Origin: Mycobacterium sp.
Lineage (GTDB): Bacteria > Actinomycetota > Actinomycetes > Mycobacteriales > Mycobacteriaceae
DNA length: 64,000 nucleotides
Assembly: GCF_004298145.1 (NCBI RefSeq)
Contig: NZ_SCRH01000062.1
Coordinates: 1-64,000, forward strand
Direction of reading: 5' to 3'
The notes below the pieces were generated by a model. That model did not search any database. It was not told the origin of the DNA and was given only the letters and a program-made list of their open reading frames with translations. The number at the start of each line of letters is the position of its first letter. Position 1 is the stretch's first letter. Both the position numbers and the translations under genes were made by a program. Of the stretch, positions 1 to 8,825 are shown piece by piece.

Positions 1-137
1 GGTGAGCGAGCAGAACGAGCGTGGTGAGTGATGCGAGGGAGTCGACCCCTCTGACGTGGGAGGTGAGCGAGCAGAACGAGCGTGGTGAGTGATGCGAGGG
101 AGTCGACCCCTCTGACGTGGATGGCGAGCGAGCAGAA
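1..137. repeat. Tandem 61-bp direct repeat, two full units and a partial third
   Basis: Bases 1-61 and 62-122 are near-identical, and 123-137 starts a third copy with one change (GGCGAG for GGTGAG). The unit contains short internal echoes such as GAGCGAGCAGAACGAGCG. The array touches the window edge, so the true copy number is unknown. It lies upstream of a plus-strand protease gene and encodes no convincing peptide. It is not a CRISPR, because there are no spacers between units. It resembles a variable-number tandem repeat. Confidence 0.85.
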
Positions 138-195
138 GCCGTGACGGCGATCTCGTTGTCCTGTCGGCGGGCGGCGCGGCCGGTAAACTGGTCGG

Positions 196-957
196 ATGCT
201 TGAGGCCACCGCGGCAGCCGACGTTCACCCGCTCGTGTCCCAGCTTTCGGCGCTGCACCGGTTCCACCTTCATCTCGACATCGCCGTCGTCGTGGTGGTT
301 CTCGTGTTGACCGACCTGATTGCGCACTTCACCACGCCGTGGGCCAGCATCGCCACCGTCCCGGCGGCCGCTGTGGGGCTGGTCATCTTGATGCGGTGCC
401 GGGGTTTGGGGTGGGCGGACCTGGGCCTGGGCCGCGAGCACTGGAAGCCCGGACTGGGCTATGCGCTGGTGGCCGCGGCCGTCGTGGCGTCGGTGATCGC
501 GGTCGGTGTGCTGCTGCCGGTGACCCGGCCGATGTTCATGAACAATCGCTACGCCACGATCTCGGGGGCGATGGTCGCCTCGATGGTCGTCATTCCGCTG
601 CAGACCGTCATCCCCGAGGAGCTGGCTTTTCGGGGCGTCCTGCACGGCGCGCTCAACCGGGCCTGGGGCTTTCGCGGGGTCGCGCTCGCGGGCTCGCTGC
701 TGTTCGGTCTGTGGCACGTCGCCACGTCGTTCGGATTGACCAGCAGCAATGTGGGTTTCACCCGGCTGTTCGGCGGCGGAATCGTCGGAATGCTGACGGG
801 GGTGGTCGGCGCCGTGTTGGTGACGGGAGCAGCGGGTTTCGTCTTCAGCTGGCTGCGCCGGCGCAGCGGCAGCCTGATCGCGCCGATTGCACTGCACTGG
901 TCACTGAATGGGCTCGGTGCGCTCGCGGCCGCGTTCGTGTGGCATTTGTCCACCTGA
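196..957 (+). CDS. CPBP-family intramembrane metalloprotease (Rv1863c-like)
   Basis: A 253-residue polytopic membrane protein with the three signature motifs of the CPBP (CAAX protease and bacteriocin-processing, Abi) family. These are a glutamate pair in PEELAFRG (E141, E142, R146), FGLWH ending in H174, and LHWSLNG with H234 and N238. Family members are glutamate-type intramembrane proteases; the substrate here is unknown. Hydrophobic helices cover roughly residues 28-70, 90-108, 122-140 and 160-225. The ATG at 196 is the first in-frame start and the gene converges on adhA with a 5-bp gap. M. tuberculosis Rv1863c occupies the same position next to adhA. Confidence 0.85.
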   Translation: MLEATAAADVHPLVSQLSALHRFHLHLDIAVVVVVLVLTDLIAHFTTPWASIATVPAAAVGLVILMRCRGLGWADLGLGREHWKPGLGYALVAAAVVASVIAVGVLLPVTRPMFMNNRYATISGAMVASMVVIPLQTVIPEELAFRGVLHGALNRAWGFRGVALAGSLLFGLWHVATSFGLTSSNVGFTRLFGGGIVGMLTGVVGAVLVTGAAGFVFSWLRRRSGSLIAPIALHWSLNGLGALAAAFVWHLST

Positions 958-962
958 CGCAT

Positions 963-1991
963 TCACACCAGCAGCACCGCCGCGCCCGCGATGCGGCCGG
1001 CGCTCAGATCTGCCAACGCCCGATCCGCTTGTCCAAGAGGATATTCCGGCGTGGTTACCTGGATGTGATGCTTACCCGCGAAGCCGAGGAAGGCCCGCGC
1101 GTCGGCCCGGGTGTTGGAGGTGACCGATCGGACCTGGCGTTCCTGAAACAGGTGGCGCTGGTAGTTCAGCGTCGGGATATCCGACAGGTGGATCCCGGCG
1201 ATCGCCAGCGTGCCACCGCGATCCAGCGCCTCCAGCGCGGGCAGGACCAAATCACCGACCGGAGCGAACAGGATCGCGGCGTCCAGGGGCACGGGTGGCG
1301 GCTCCGCCGCGCCTTGTGCGGATGCGGCGCCAAGTTCCAATGCCAGCTCGCGGGCCCGGGATCCTCGGGTCATCACGTGTACCTCGGCCCCTTGCGCCAG
1401 GGCGACCTGCGCGGTGATGTGTGCGCTGCCGCCGAAACCGTAGAGACCCAGGCGTCCACCGGGCGGCAGCGCGGCGCGAAGTAGCGAGCGGTAACCGATG
1501 ATGCCCGCACACAACAACGGGGCGAGTTCGCTGTCGCTGTAACCGCTGGGCAGAGGGTGTGCGAAAGCGGCTGGGACGGTGGCGAATTCGGCGTACCCGC
1601 CGTCTGCGTCCCAGCCGGTGTAGCGCGACTCCGGGCACAGGTTTTCGTTGCCTTGACGGCAGAATTTGCACGCGCCGCAGGTGTGGCGCAGCCAGGCGAT
1701 GCCCACCCGGTCCCCCACCCGAAACTCGTCACCGGCCGCGGAACCGATTTCGACGACCTCGCCGACCACCTCGTGCCCGGGTGTGACCCGGTCGCGGTGG
1801 ACGGGAAGGTCGCCTTCGGTGACGTGCAGGTCGGTGCGGCAGACCCCGCACGCGCGCACGGCCACCAGCAGTTCGGACGGCCCGGGCCGCGGCACCTCCG
1901 TGGTGACCTGCTCGAGCGGGCCGGTGTCCATCGGCCCGGGTCGACGCACGCGCCAGGCGCGCATTGCCGTGGTGGTCACCGGTGTAGCCAT
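963..1991 (-). CDS. adhA: Zinc-dependent alcohol dehydrogenase AdhA (Rv1862-like)
   Basis: A 342-residue medium-chain dehydrogenase that would interconvert alcohols and aldehydes with NAD(P). The catalytic zinc site is visible as CGVCRTDLH (second Cys) and GHEVVGE near residue 73. The structural zinc site is the four-cysteine cluster CGACKFCRQGNENLC at about residues 105-119. The Rossmann segment is GLYGFGGSAH. A GTG lies immediately upstream of the chosen ATG (position 1994), so the start is uncertain by one codon. Order and orientation match M. tuberculosis adhA between Rv1861 and Rv1863c. The physiological substrate cannot be read from sequence. Confidence 0.9.
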   Translation of the reverse strand: MATPVTTTAMRAWRVRRPGPMDTGPLEQVTTEVPRPGPSELLVAVRACGVCRTDLHVTEGDLPVHRDRVTPGHEVVGEVVEIGSAAGDEFRVGDRVGIAWLRHTCGACKFCRQGNENLCPESRYTGWDADGGYAEFATVPAAFAHPLPSGYSDSELAPLLCAGIIGYRSLLRAALPPGGRLGLYGFGGSAHITAQVALAQGAEVHVMTRGSRARELALELGAASAQGAAEPPPVPLDAAILFAPVGDLVLPALEALDRGGTLAIAGIHLSDIPTLNYQRHLFQERQVRSVTSNTRADARAFLGFAGKHHIQVTTPEYPLGQADRALADLSAGRIAGAAVLLV

Positions 1992-2037
1992 CACACCATC
2001 ATGCCGCTAACCACCACGGCTGCAACGGGTTAAGTTG

Positions 2038-2337
2038 CTATGTTCTGCGCACCATGCCGACGATCCAGAGCAAAATCAACGAGCCGAGAAGCGCGGTGAA
2101 GAAGGTGAAGAAGTAGCCGCCACTTGCGGTGTCGACGAAGAAGCTCAAGATGAACCCGCCGACCAACGCGCCCACAATGCCGATCACGATGTCCATCAAG
2201 ATGCCGGCTCCGCTACCGCGGATGATCTTGCTGGCAATCGCACCGGCGATGCCGCCGATGATGATGTAGCCGATCCAGCCGACGCTGGTGAGTGTGCTTG
2301 ATCGAGCAAGGTATTCGGTAGCTGCCATGACGGTCAT
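2038..2337 (-). CDS. GlsB/YeaQ/YmgE-type small membrane protein (Rv1861-like)
   Basis: A 99-residue protein of the transglycosylase-associated/GlsB family, small membrane proteins often linked to general stress. Three hydrophobic stretches follow the start, the first glycine-zipper-like (GYIIIGGIAGAIASKI). The GSGAGILMDIVIGIVGALVG segment is typical of the family. The start was set at ATG 2337 because AAGGAGA lies about 7 nt upstream. A longer reading to 2364 exists but its extra nine residues would overlap that ribosome-binding site. Biochemical role unknown. Confidence 0.85.
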   Translation of the reverse strand: MTVMAATEYLARSSTLTSVGWIGYIIIGGIAGAIASKIIRGSGAGILMDIVIGIVGALVGGFILSFFVDTASGGYFFTFFTALLGSLILLWIVGMVRRT

Positions 2338-2365
2338 GAGAGGTCTCCTTGCAATCGCTGGCAAA

Positions 2366-2384
2366 GCCCAGCGCTTTGCTGGGC
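2366..2384 (-). terminator. Hairpin between apa and the Rv1861-like gene
   Basis: Perfect 7-bp stem GCCCAGC/GCTGGGC with a 5-nt loop, lying about 100 nt downstream of the apa stop and just upstream of the next minus-strand gene. There is no U-tract, which is usual in mycobacteria. It may be an apa terminator or attenuator. Confidence 0.4.
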
Positions 2385-2483
2385 CATCACTTCGGTATAC
2401 CCAGTTTGGGTCACGAAATTAGTGCCGAATTGGAGACGGTTGACGACCCAGTTCGGTGTCGCCTCCGTGCGATATCGAGACGG

Positions 2484-3473
2484 TCAGGCCGAGAGGGTCT
2501 GCTGCGGCGCCGGTGTGGGGGCGGTGGGAGTGACCTCTACGGCCGGCGCCTGGCCGGGCGCCGGCGCGGGTGCTCCCGGAGCCGCGGGCGCTGCGGGAGC
2601 ACCCGGCGCGCCTGGCGCCGCCGGGGTGCCCGGAGCCGGTGGCGGAGCTGCCGGCGGCGTCCAAGCCTGGATCGACTCGGTGAGCGCCTTGGCCGCGCCC
2701 CTGTCCACCGGGTTGTTCGAGGTTCCGAGCCACACCACGAACCAGCGTTGGGCGTTCCCGCCATTGGCCGAGCCGATGACGCCCGTCCAGATCTGGCCGT
2801 TCGGCTTGGAGGCATCGCTGAATTTGACTTCGTAATACGACCCGCTTCCGGTGCTTCCATTGGCGCCGGTGAGCGGGCTGCTGTCCTGGTTGATGCGAGT
2901 ACCGGGATAGGGCATGAAGAACTCGCCCATGTCTGAACCCAGGCGCACCGCGGCCTTGGCGTCGTCGGCTTCCGCACTGGCGTAAAGCTTTTGGTCGAGG
3001 CGGCCCATCACGATGCGGGTGTCGTTTGCAACGAGGGGCGGCTGGTCGGGCATCGGTGGCGGACCGGTCACCTTGCTCAGCAGTGCCGAGCCGTAGTCCA
3101 GATGGGAAGCGTCGGATTCCACCCAGCCGGCGGGCAGGACGTAGCTGAATCCCCCGACGGCGTTGTTGATCCGCCCGGCGTTGGGGTCAACCGGGGGCGC
3201 GTTGGGGTCGACGGGCGGGGGCGCCCCGTTCGGCGCGGGGGGTGGCGGCGCTGCCGCGTTGGGATCCACCGGTGCCGGTTGCCCATTCGGCGCGGCCGGC
3301 GCCGCGGGCGGGGCCGTGGCCGTGCTCGGCGGGACGGGGGTCGGGACCTCGGGGTCGGCAATCGAGGTCGCCGGCAACGCGATGGCGAGTGCGCTGGCAC
3401 CGCTCACCGTGGTGATCGCCAGTGTCGTCCACAGTCCTTTGCGACGGGTCGAGGTCGGTTCCACCTGCTCCAT
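2484..3473 (-). CDS. apa: Alanine/proline-rich secreted antigen Apa (ModD, fibronectin-attachment protein)
   Basis: A 329-residue exported protein matching M. tuberculosis Apa (Rv1860, about 325 aa) through its central domain. The N-terminus is a basic stretch plus hydrophobic signal peptide, with probable cleavage before ADPEVP near residue 40. A long Pro/Ala-rich low-complexity region follows to about residue 105, then the conserved domain (GGFSYVLPAGWVESDASH, DTRIVMGRLDQKLYAS), then a second Pro/Ala tail. Apa proteins are O-mannosylated in mycobacteria and bind fibronectin and host lectins, which is family knowledge not visible here. The gene sits downstream of modABC as in M. tuberculosis, the origin of the name ModD, but it is not a transporter component. 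Confidence 0.95.
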   Translation of the reverse strand: MEQVEPTSTRRKGLWTTLAITTVSGASALAIALPATSIADPEVPTPVPPSTATAPPAAPAAPNGQPAPVDPNAAAPPPPAPNGAPPPVDPNAPPVDPNAGRINNAVGGFSYVLPAGWVESDASHLDYGSALLSKVTGPPPMPDQPPLVANDTRIVMGRLDQKLYASAEADDAKAAVRLGSDMGEFFMPYPGTRINQDSSPLTGANGSTGSGSYYEVKFSDASKPNGQIWTGVIGSANGGNAQRWFVVWLGTSNNPVDRGAAKALTESIQAWTPPAAPPPAPGTPAAPGAPGAPAAPAAPGAPAPAPGQAPAVEVTPTAPTPAPQQTLSA

Positions 3474-3605
3474 GGCGACGAACCTACCGTGTTACCGCTG
3501 TGACGCAAGGAGCTTTGCGGACTAATGCAGCGCAGTTGTGCCGATGTTGCCAATGTGCAACCTGCCGGGTACCGCCGCGTCGCCCGGCCAGTCCGCCGGC
3601 GGCGC

Positions 3606-4703
3606 TCAGTGCGCGGCCGGATATAGCGCCACCTCATGGGCTTTCACGGAGAACCACACCCGGTCCCCCGGCGTCAACCGCAACTCCGAAGCGGCGTCCG
3701 CGGTGATCTCCGCGGCCAGCCCGGGCGCCCCATCGGGTTGTTGAGCGCCACGCACCAACACCGCCGACCCGCGGATGTCCATCTCGGCCACGGTGACCTC
3801 GACGGCGTTGCGGGGGCTGCCGTGCGGCTGGTCGCGATAGACGGCCACCACCGTCGGCGGGAAAACCGCGATCGCGTGCTGCTCGGGTGAGACCAGGTCG
3901 CCTCGGTCTCGTGGGGCCGCGTACCAGCGGTCTCCGGACTGCGCGACCAGCGAACCGTCGCGGTCGACCGTTCCATTGACCAGGTTGACACCCGCGATGC
4001 GGGCCGCGAAATGGCTGCGGGGCGCCGTGAGCACATCGGGCACCGGGCCGATTTCGGCGACCCTCCCGGACTCGAGCACCAGCACGCGATCGGCCAACGT
4101 GAACACGTCCAGCAGATCGTGGGTGACCAGGATCGCCGCGCAGCCGACGCGGGTGACGACCTTGCGCAGCAGCGTGCGGATCGCTGCGGCCGCGGCGACG
4201 TCAAGGCCGGCCAGGGGCTCATCGAGCAGCAGCACGTCGGGTTCGGCCGCCAGTGCCCGCGCGATCGCGACCCGCTGAGCTTGTCCGCCGGAGAGCTGCC
4301 GCGGTTTTCGATCGGCAAGGCGCTCGGCGTTCACCTCACGCAACCAGCCCAAAGCCGTCGCTTTCGCGCGAGCCGAGCGCAGCCTCGCGCGACGACCATG
4401 CGGTCCGAAAGCGACGTTGGCGGCAACACTCATGTGCGGGAACAACAGTGCGTCTTGCAGCAGCAGCCCGACCCGGCGGTCGTGGGTGGGGACGTTTATC
4501 CCGGCCGTGGTATCGGTCAAGACCCGGTCCCCCAGCCGCACCACCCCGTGGTCGGGTCGAAGGAGACCCGCGATGACATGCAGGACAGTCGATTTGCCCG
4601 CGCCATTGGGGCCCAGCACCGCGAGCACCTCCCCCACGGACACGGAGAACTCCACATCCAGATGGCGCTCGGAGACGACGGCGCGGAACCGCAGTTCGCT
4701 CAT
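3606..4703 (-). CDS. modC: Molybdate ABC transporter ATPase ModC
   Basis: A 365-residue ABC ATPase energising molybdate import. Walker A is GPNGAGKST (31-39), the signature is LSGGQ (137-141) and Walker B is VLLLDEP (157-163). A C-terminal extension of about 120 residues corresponds to the TOBE/MOP molybdate-binding domain. It starts 9 nt after modB ends, so the three mod genes form an operon read modA-modB-modC. Equivalent to Rv1859. Confidence 0.95.
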   Translation of the reverse strand: MSELRFRAVVSERHLDVEFSVSVGEVLAVLGPNGAGKSTVLHVIAGLLRPDHGVVRLGDRVLTDTTAGINVPTHDRRVGLLLQDALLFPHMSVAANVAFGPHGRRARLRSARAKATALGWLREVNAERLADRKPRQLSGGQAQRVAIARALAAEPDVLLLDEPLAGLDVAAAAAIRTLLRKVVTRVGCAAILVTHDLLDVFTLADRVLVLESGRVAEIGPVPDVLTAPRSHFAARIAGVNLVNGTVDRDGSLVAQSGDRWYAAPRDRGDLVSPEQHAIAVFPPTVVAVYRDQPHGSPRNAVEVTVAEMDIRGSAVLVRGAQQPDGAPGLAAEITADAASELRLTPGDRVWFSVKAHEVALYPAAH

Positions 4704-4712
4704 GGTCCGGCC

Positions 4713-5507
4713 CTACCTGACGTCGGTCCCGGTCAGCCGGCGCGTGCCCAGCCCCAGTACCACCAGGGCCGCCACCACCACCAGCAGGATGGACAACGCC
4801 ACGGCCGCGTCGGCGTCGGTCACCCGTTGCAAATAGATCTCCAGCGGCAGCGTGCGGGTGACCCCCTGCCGCGAGCCGGCGAAGGTCAGGGTCGCGCCGA
4901 ACTCGCCGAGCGAGCGGGCGAACGCCAGCACCGCGCCCGAAACGACGCCGGGCACCAGCAGCGGCAGGGTGACGCGCCACCAGACCACGCCGGGAGGCGC
5001 CCCCAGCGTCGCGGCCACCACCTCGAAATCGGCTCCCGCGGTACGCGCGGCACCCTCGAGGGAAATCACCAGGAACGGCAGCGAGACGAAGGTCTGCGCC
5101 AGCACCACGGCGGTGGTGCTGAAGGCGATGCTGACACCGGCAGCCTCCAGGTATCGGCCGAGCAATCCGAGCCGCCCGAACGCGTACAACAACGCAATCC
5201 CGCCCACGACCGGCGGCAGCACCAACGGCAGCAGAATCAACGGCCGCAGCAACCGCACGGGCCGCGCCGTGCTGCGCGCCAGCACCAGCGCCATCGGCAC
5301 GCCGAACGCCACGCACAGCACTGTGCTGGCGGCGGCGGTCTCAAGGCTGAGCAGCAGCGCCGCCCTCGACGAGGAGCTGGTGATCAGCGACCAGAAATGC
5401 GGCCAATCGACCTTGACCGCGATGGCCAGCAAGGGAAGCACCACGAAGATCGTCCCGACGGCGGCGGGGAGATACACCCAGCGGGGCAGATCCGTCGGCC
5501 GGTGCAC
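4713..5507 (-). CDS. modB: Molybdate ABC transporter permease ModB
   Basis: A 264-residue integral membrane permease with about six hydrophobic segments and the binding-protein-dependent transport loop (EFEVVAATLGAPP-like stretch at about residues 160-175) that contacts ModC. The GTG at 5507 is used as start because it lies 9 nt after modA ends, and the downstream ModC gap is also 9 nt. Equivalent to Rv1858. With ModA and ModC it would supply molybdate for molybdopterin enzymes. Confidence 0.95.
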   Translation of the reverse strand: MHRPTDLPRWVYLPAAVGTIFVVLPLLAIAVKVDWPHFWSLITSSSSRAALLLSLETAAASTVLCVAFGVPMALVLARSTARPVRLLRPLILLPLVLPPVVGGIALLYAFGRLGLLGRYLEAAGVSIAFSTTAVVLAQTFVSLPFLVISLEGAARTAGADFEVVAATLGAPPGVVWWRVTLPLLVPGVVSGAVLAFARSLGEFGATLTFAGSRQGVTRTLPLEIYLQRVTDADAAVALSILLVVVAALVVLGLGTRRLTGTDVR

Positions 5508-5516
5508 GGTCGGGGG

Positions 5517-6293
5517 TCAGGGCCTGACGAAACCGGCCTGGGCCAGGATCTGTTGCCCGGTCGGGGAGGTCACCAGGTCGACGAACTTCCGCGCCTGCGT
5601 GGGAAGCTGAGCCTTCTTGAGCACACCGATGGGATAGACGTTCACCGCGCCGGCGGCCTCCGGGAAGGTCACGGTCGCGACCTTGCTCCCGGCGGTCCTG
5701 GCGTCGGTGACGTAGACCAGCGCGGCATCGGCCTGGCCGCTGGTGACCTTGTTGAGGGCGTCCGTGACGCTGAGTTCCTCGCTGACCGGGTTGAGACGCA
5801 CCCCGGTGCTGTCCTCGACGCGACGGGTGGCCGCCCCACACGGCACCGGCTGCTGACAGATGACCACGTTGAGCCCGGGCCGGGCCAGGTCGGCAAAGGT
5901 TCCGATCTTCTTCGGATTACCCGGCGCGGTGACGATGACCAACGTGTTCGACGCGAAGTTCGTCGGGTCGCCGGTCAGCAGGCCCGCCGTGCTGACCTTG
6001 TCCATCTGCGCGGTGTCGGCCGATGCGAAGACGTCGGCGGTCGCACCCTGCGTCAACTGGATCGCCAGCTCGGAGGAGCCCGCGAACTCGAATTCGACGC
6101 CGGTGCCCGGGTTTTCGGCCTTGAACCGCTGGCCGATCTGGGTGAACGCCGGTTTGAGCGACGCGGCGGCGAACACCATCACTTTCCCCGATGCCTGGGA
6201 GGACTGCGCCGGCTGTGGTTTGGAACCGCACCCGACCAGCCCCGCTACCAGCACCGTCGAAACCAACCCGGCCAGGATCCCGATCCGACGCAT
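5517..6293 (-). CDS. modA: Molybdate-binding lipoprotein ModA
   Basis: A 258-residue periplasmic substrate-binding protein. Residues 1-22 form a lipoprotein signal ending in the lipobox LVGC, so Cys22 should be lipidated and anchored outside the membrane. The mature part begins with the typical ModA start (VMVFAAASLKPAF) and contains the SSELAIQLTQGATADVFASA region that lines the oxyanion pocket. First gene of the mod operon. The 187-nt region upstream to the divergent gene at 6481 should hold both promoters. No molybdate-responsive ModE box was recognised. Confidence 0.93.
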   Translation of the reverse strand: MRRIGILAGLVSTVLVAGLVGCGSKPQPAQSSQASGKVMVFAAASLKPAFTQIGQRFKAENPGTGVEFEFAGSSELAIQLTQGATADVFASADTAQMDKVSTAGLLTGDPTNFASNTLVIVTAPGNPKKIGTFADLARPGLNVVICQQPVPCGAATRRVEDSTGVRLNPVSEELSVTDALNKVTSGQADAALVYVTDARTAGSKVATVTFPEAAGAVNVYPIGVLKKAQLPTQARKFVDLVTSPTGQQILAQAGFVRP

Positions 6294-6480
6294 GGATGCA
6301 CCCTAACCCGCCGATGATGCGGCCCGCGCGGCGGCTGAATCACCGCAAGAAAGTGACGCACCAATAGTTACCCAAATGATCCGCGCGTCGCGGCGCAAAA
6401 ATTTCGTCAGGTAGCTACTGTCCAGTAACATATACGGGGATTGACGCCATAACGCGCTGAGATCCCAGGCAGAGGAGGTC

Positions 6481-7158
6481 ATGGCAGTGGAGGTACTGGT
6501 TACCGGCGGAGACACGGAGCTGGGGCGCACGGTGGCCGAGGGCTTCCGCGATGACGGCCACAACGTGACCCTCGTGGGCGCACGCAAGAGCGATCTGGAG
6601 ATCGCCGCCAAGGAACTAGAGGTCGAGGCGATCGTCTGCGACACCACCGACCCGGCCAGCCTCGAAGAGGCTCGCCCGCTGTTCCCCCATCACCTGGACA
6701 CCATCGTCAACGTGCCGGCACCCACCTGGGAGGCCGGTGATCCGCGCACCTACTCGATCGCCGATACGGCCAACGCCTGGCGCAAGGCCCTTGACACGAC
6801 GGTGCTTTCGGCGGTGCTGACCGTCCAAACCGTGGGTGATCATCTGCGCTCGGGCGGGTCCATCATCAGCGTGGTACCCGAGAACCCACCGGCGGGCAGC
6901 GCCGACGCCGCAATCAAAGCGACGCTTGCGAATTGGACCGCGGGACAGGCAAGCGTTTTCGGCACGCGCGGAATCACGGTCAACGCCGTCGCGAGTGGGC
7001 GCAGCGCTGCGGCCGGCTACGACGGACTCTCACGCACGCCCGCGCCGGTGGCCGCGGAGGTCGCCCGGTTGGCATTGTTCTTGACCACGTCGGCGGCACG
7101 CCACATCACCGGTCAGACGTTGCACGTGAGCCATGGCGCGCTGGCTCAGTTCGCCTGA
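6481..7158 (+). CDS. Short-chain dehydrogenase-like protein without the catalytic tyrosine (Rv1856c-like)
   Basis: A 225-residue Rossmann-fold protein of the SDR superfamily, closely matching Rv1856c. The N-terminal nucleotide-binding loop is TGGDTELGRT, departing from the usual TGxxxGIG. The catalytic Tyr of the YxxxK motif is missing: the aligned segment reads DAAIK, keeping only the Lys. The C-terminal TGQTLHVSHGA resembles the usual SDR ending. It may therefore bind a nucleotide without classical oxidoreductase activity. The start ATG is preceded by AGAGGAGG. It is divergent from modA. Confidence 0.85.
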   Translation: MAVEVLVTGGDTELGRTVAEGFRDDGHNVTLVGARKSDLEIAAKELEVEAIVCDTTDPASLEEARPLFPHHLDTIVNVPAPTWEAGDPRTYSIADTANAWRKALDTTVLSAVLTVQTVGDHLRSGGSIISVVPENPPAGSADAAIKATLANWTAGQASVFGTRGITVNAVASGRSAAAGYDGLSRTPAPVAAEVARLALFLTTSAARHITGQTLHVSHGALAQFA

Positions 7159-7221
7159 GGCGTAACGCGCGCCCTTCGCAAACCCTTCTCCCATGCCCGG
7201 CCGATCGCTACGGTAATCACC

Positions 7222-8139
7222 GTGGCTATTCGACTTGGTCTGCAGATTCCCAACTTTTCCTACGGCACCGGGGTAGAGCAACTCTTCCCCACCGTCATCG
7301 CTCAAGCCCGCGAGGCCGAATCCGCCGGATTCGACTCGGTTTTCGTGATGGACCACTTCTACCAACTGCCGATGTTGGGATCGCCCGATCAGCCCATGCT
7401 GGAGGCCTATACCGCCCTGGGGGCGCTGGCCACCGCCACCGAACGGGTACAGCTCGGCACCCTGGTGACCGGCAATACGTATCGAAACCCCACGCTGCTG
7501 GCGAAAATCATCACCACGCTGGACGTGGTGAGCCAGGGCCGCGCGATTCTGGGGATCGGGACGGGCTGGTTCCAGCTCGAGCATGACCAGTTGGGTTTTG
7601 AATTCGGCACGTTCACCGACAGGTTCAACCGGCTCGACGAGGCGCTGGCGATCATCCTGCCGATGATCAGGGGCGAGCAGGCGAGCTTCTCGGGCAAGTG
7701 GTACCGCTCCAGCGAGGCGTTCGCCAATCCTCGTTTCCGCGAACACCTTCCGCTGATGATCGGTGGCAGCGGCGAAAAGAAGACAATCCCGCTCGCCGCA
7801 AGGCATTTCGACCACCTCAACGTGATCGCGGGCTTCGATGAACTGCCCGGCAAGTTGGAGGTGGTGCGCCGCTCCTGCGAGGAGGTGGGCCGCGACCCGG
7901 CCACCCTGGAAACCAGCACGCTGACCACGGTGCTGATCGACGAAAACGCGAGCCTCGACCAGATTCCCGCCGAGATGAAACAGCGGATGGTGGTCGGCAC
8001 CCCGGACTCGGTCGCCGATCAGATCAAGACCAAGGTGGTCGACGCGGGAATCGACGGCGTGATCATCAACCTGCCGTTCTACACGCCGGGTGTCGTCCAG
8101 GCGGCCGGTGAAGCGCTGCGCCCGCTCGTCGGGCTGTAA
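7222..8139 (+). CDS. LLM-class F420-dependent oxidoreductase (Rv1855c-like)
   Basis: A 305-residue luciferase-like TIM-barrel protein. Typical features are the opening strand RLGLQIPNFSY, the DSVFVMDHFYQLPM segment, and GRAILGIGTGWFQLEH near residue 115. In mycobacteria most members use coenzyme F420 rather than FMN; that is family knowledge and the substrate is unknown. The start is GTG at 7222 and the gene follows the SDR-like gene in the same direction after 63 nt. Order matches Rv1855c-Rv1856c. Confidence 0.9.
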   Translation: MAIRLGLQIPNFSYGTGVEQLFPTVIAQAREAESAGFDSVFVMDHFYQLPMLGSPDQPMLEAYTALGALATATERVQLGTLVTGNTYRNPTLLAKIITTLDVVSQGRAILGIGTGWFQLEHDQLGFEFGTFTDRFNRLDEALAIILPMIRGEQASFSGKWYRSSEAFANPRFREHLPLMIGGSGEKKTIPLAARHFDHLNVIAGFDELPGKLEVVRRSCEEVGRDPATLETSTLTTVLIDENASLDQIPAEMKQRMVVGTPDSVADQIKTKVVDAGIDGVIINLPFYTPGVVQAAGEALRPLVGL

Positions 8140-8252
8140 CGACTTCGCCCGCGTGCGGTCGCGGATTCGTCGCGCCGCGGTAATACTTTCGTGTAGCAGC
8201 GTTTACCTGCGCCACAACCGCGCAGCGCAGAAGAATAGGGCCCGGGAAGTCC

Positions 8253-8633
8253 ATGAAGAAACGAGCGTGGGCGGCGATCGCCGTTGTCGTGGCGTTCGCC
8301 CCGGCCCCCGTCGCGCATGCCGACAACAATTGGATCGCGATGGCGATATCGGACTCCACCGGGCACATCAGCATCGCCGATGGCGCAGCCAACCAGGGTG
8401 CGGCCGAGAAGTCGGCCATGGACACATGCCGCAAGAGCATCAGCGACTGTCGCCTGCTGGCCAGCGGCCAGGGCGGCTGCATGGCCCTCGTCTTGAACGC
8501 GGCCAAATCCGGATACTTCGGAGGCTGGGGTCCGACACGCGAGGAAGCGGAGGCGGCGGCGCTGGCGCGCGCACCCGGCGGAATGATCCAGGCAGGCCAT
8601 GATCACTGCACGGGAGAAGGTTCTCTCCAATGA
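8253..8633 (+). CDS. Secreted DUF4189 protein
   Basis: A 126-residue small exported protein. A lysine-initiated signal peptide (MKKRAWAAIAVVVAFAPAP) ends near AHA at residue 24. The mature part matches the DUF4189 pattern, with NxxA repeats, a Cys pair (DTCRKSISDC), a GGCMAL segment and a late Cys. M. tuberculosis relatives are Rv1269c and Rv1813c, secreted proteins without a settled function. Its position between the LLM gene and ndh is not where Rv1813c lies in M. tuberculosis, so it may be a relocated or additional paralogue. Confidence 0.8.
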   Translation: MKKRAWAAIAVVVAFAPAPVAHADNNWIAMAISDSTGHISIADGAANQGAAEKSAMDTCRKSISDCRLLASGQGGCMALVLNAAKSGYFGGWGPTREEAEAAALARAPGGMIQAGHDHCTGEGSLQ

Positions 8634-8825
8634 CGACGGGGTGATTCGCAGGTCTGATAACCAGGTCTGATAACTACGCCACAGTGCCTGTCGACCACCA
8701 GGGGTGATACAGGCGATGTGGTTGATTACACATGTTGCGAGTTAGGTTTCGGGGTATCCGCCTGACTAGCGTGGTTGGTAATCGCAGTCGCGTGCCCAAA
8801 AGCCCCCGTCAGGAGCAGCGGAAAC

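Noticed and set aside
1..137. CRISPR array at the left edge
   Set aside because: The repeat units abut without spacers and no cas gene is in the window.
4011..6317. 768-codon plus-strand open frame opposite modCBA
   Set aside because: Composition is Gln/Arg/His-rich as expected of an antisense shadow of GC-rich genes. modABC on the other strand have clear motifs and operon spacing.
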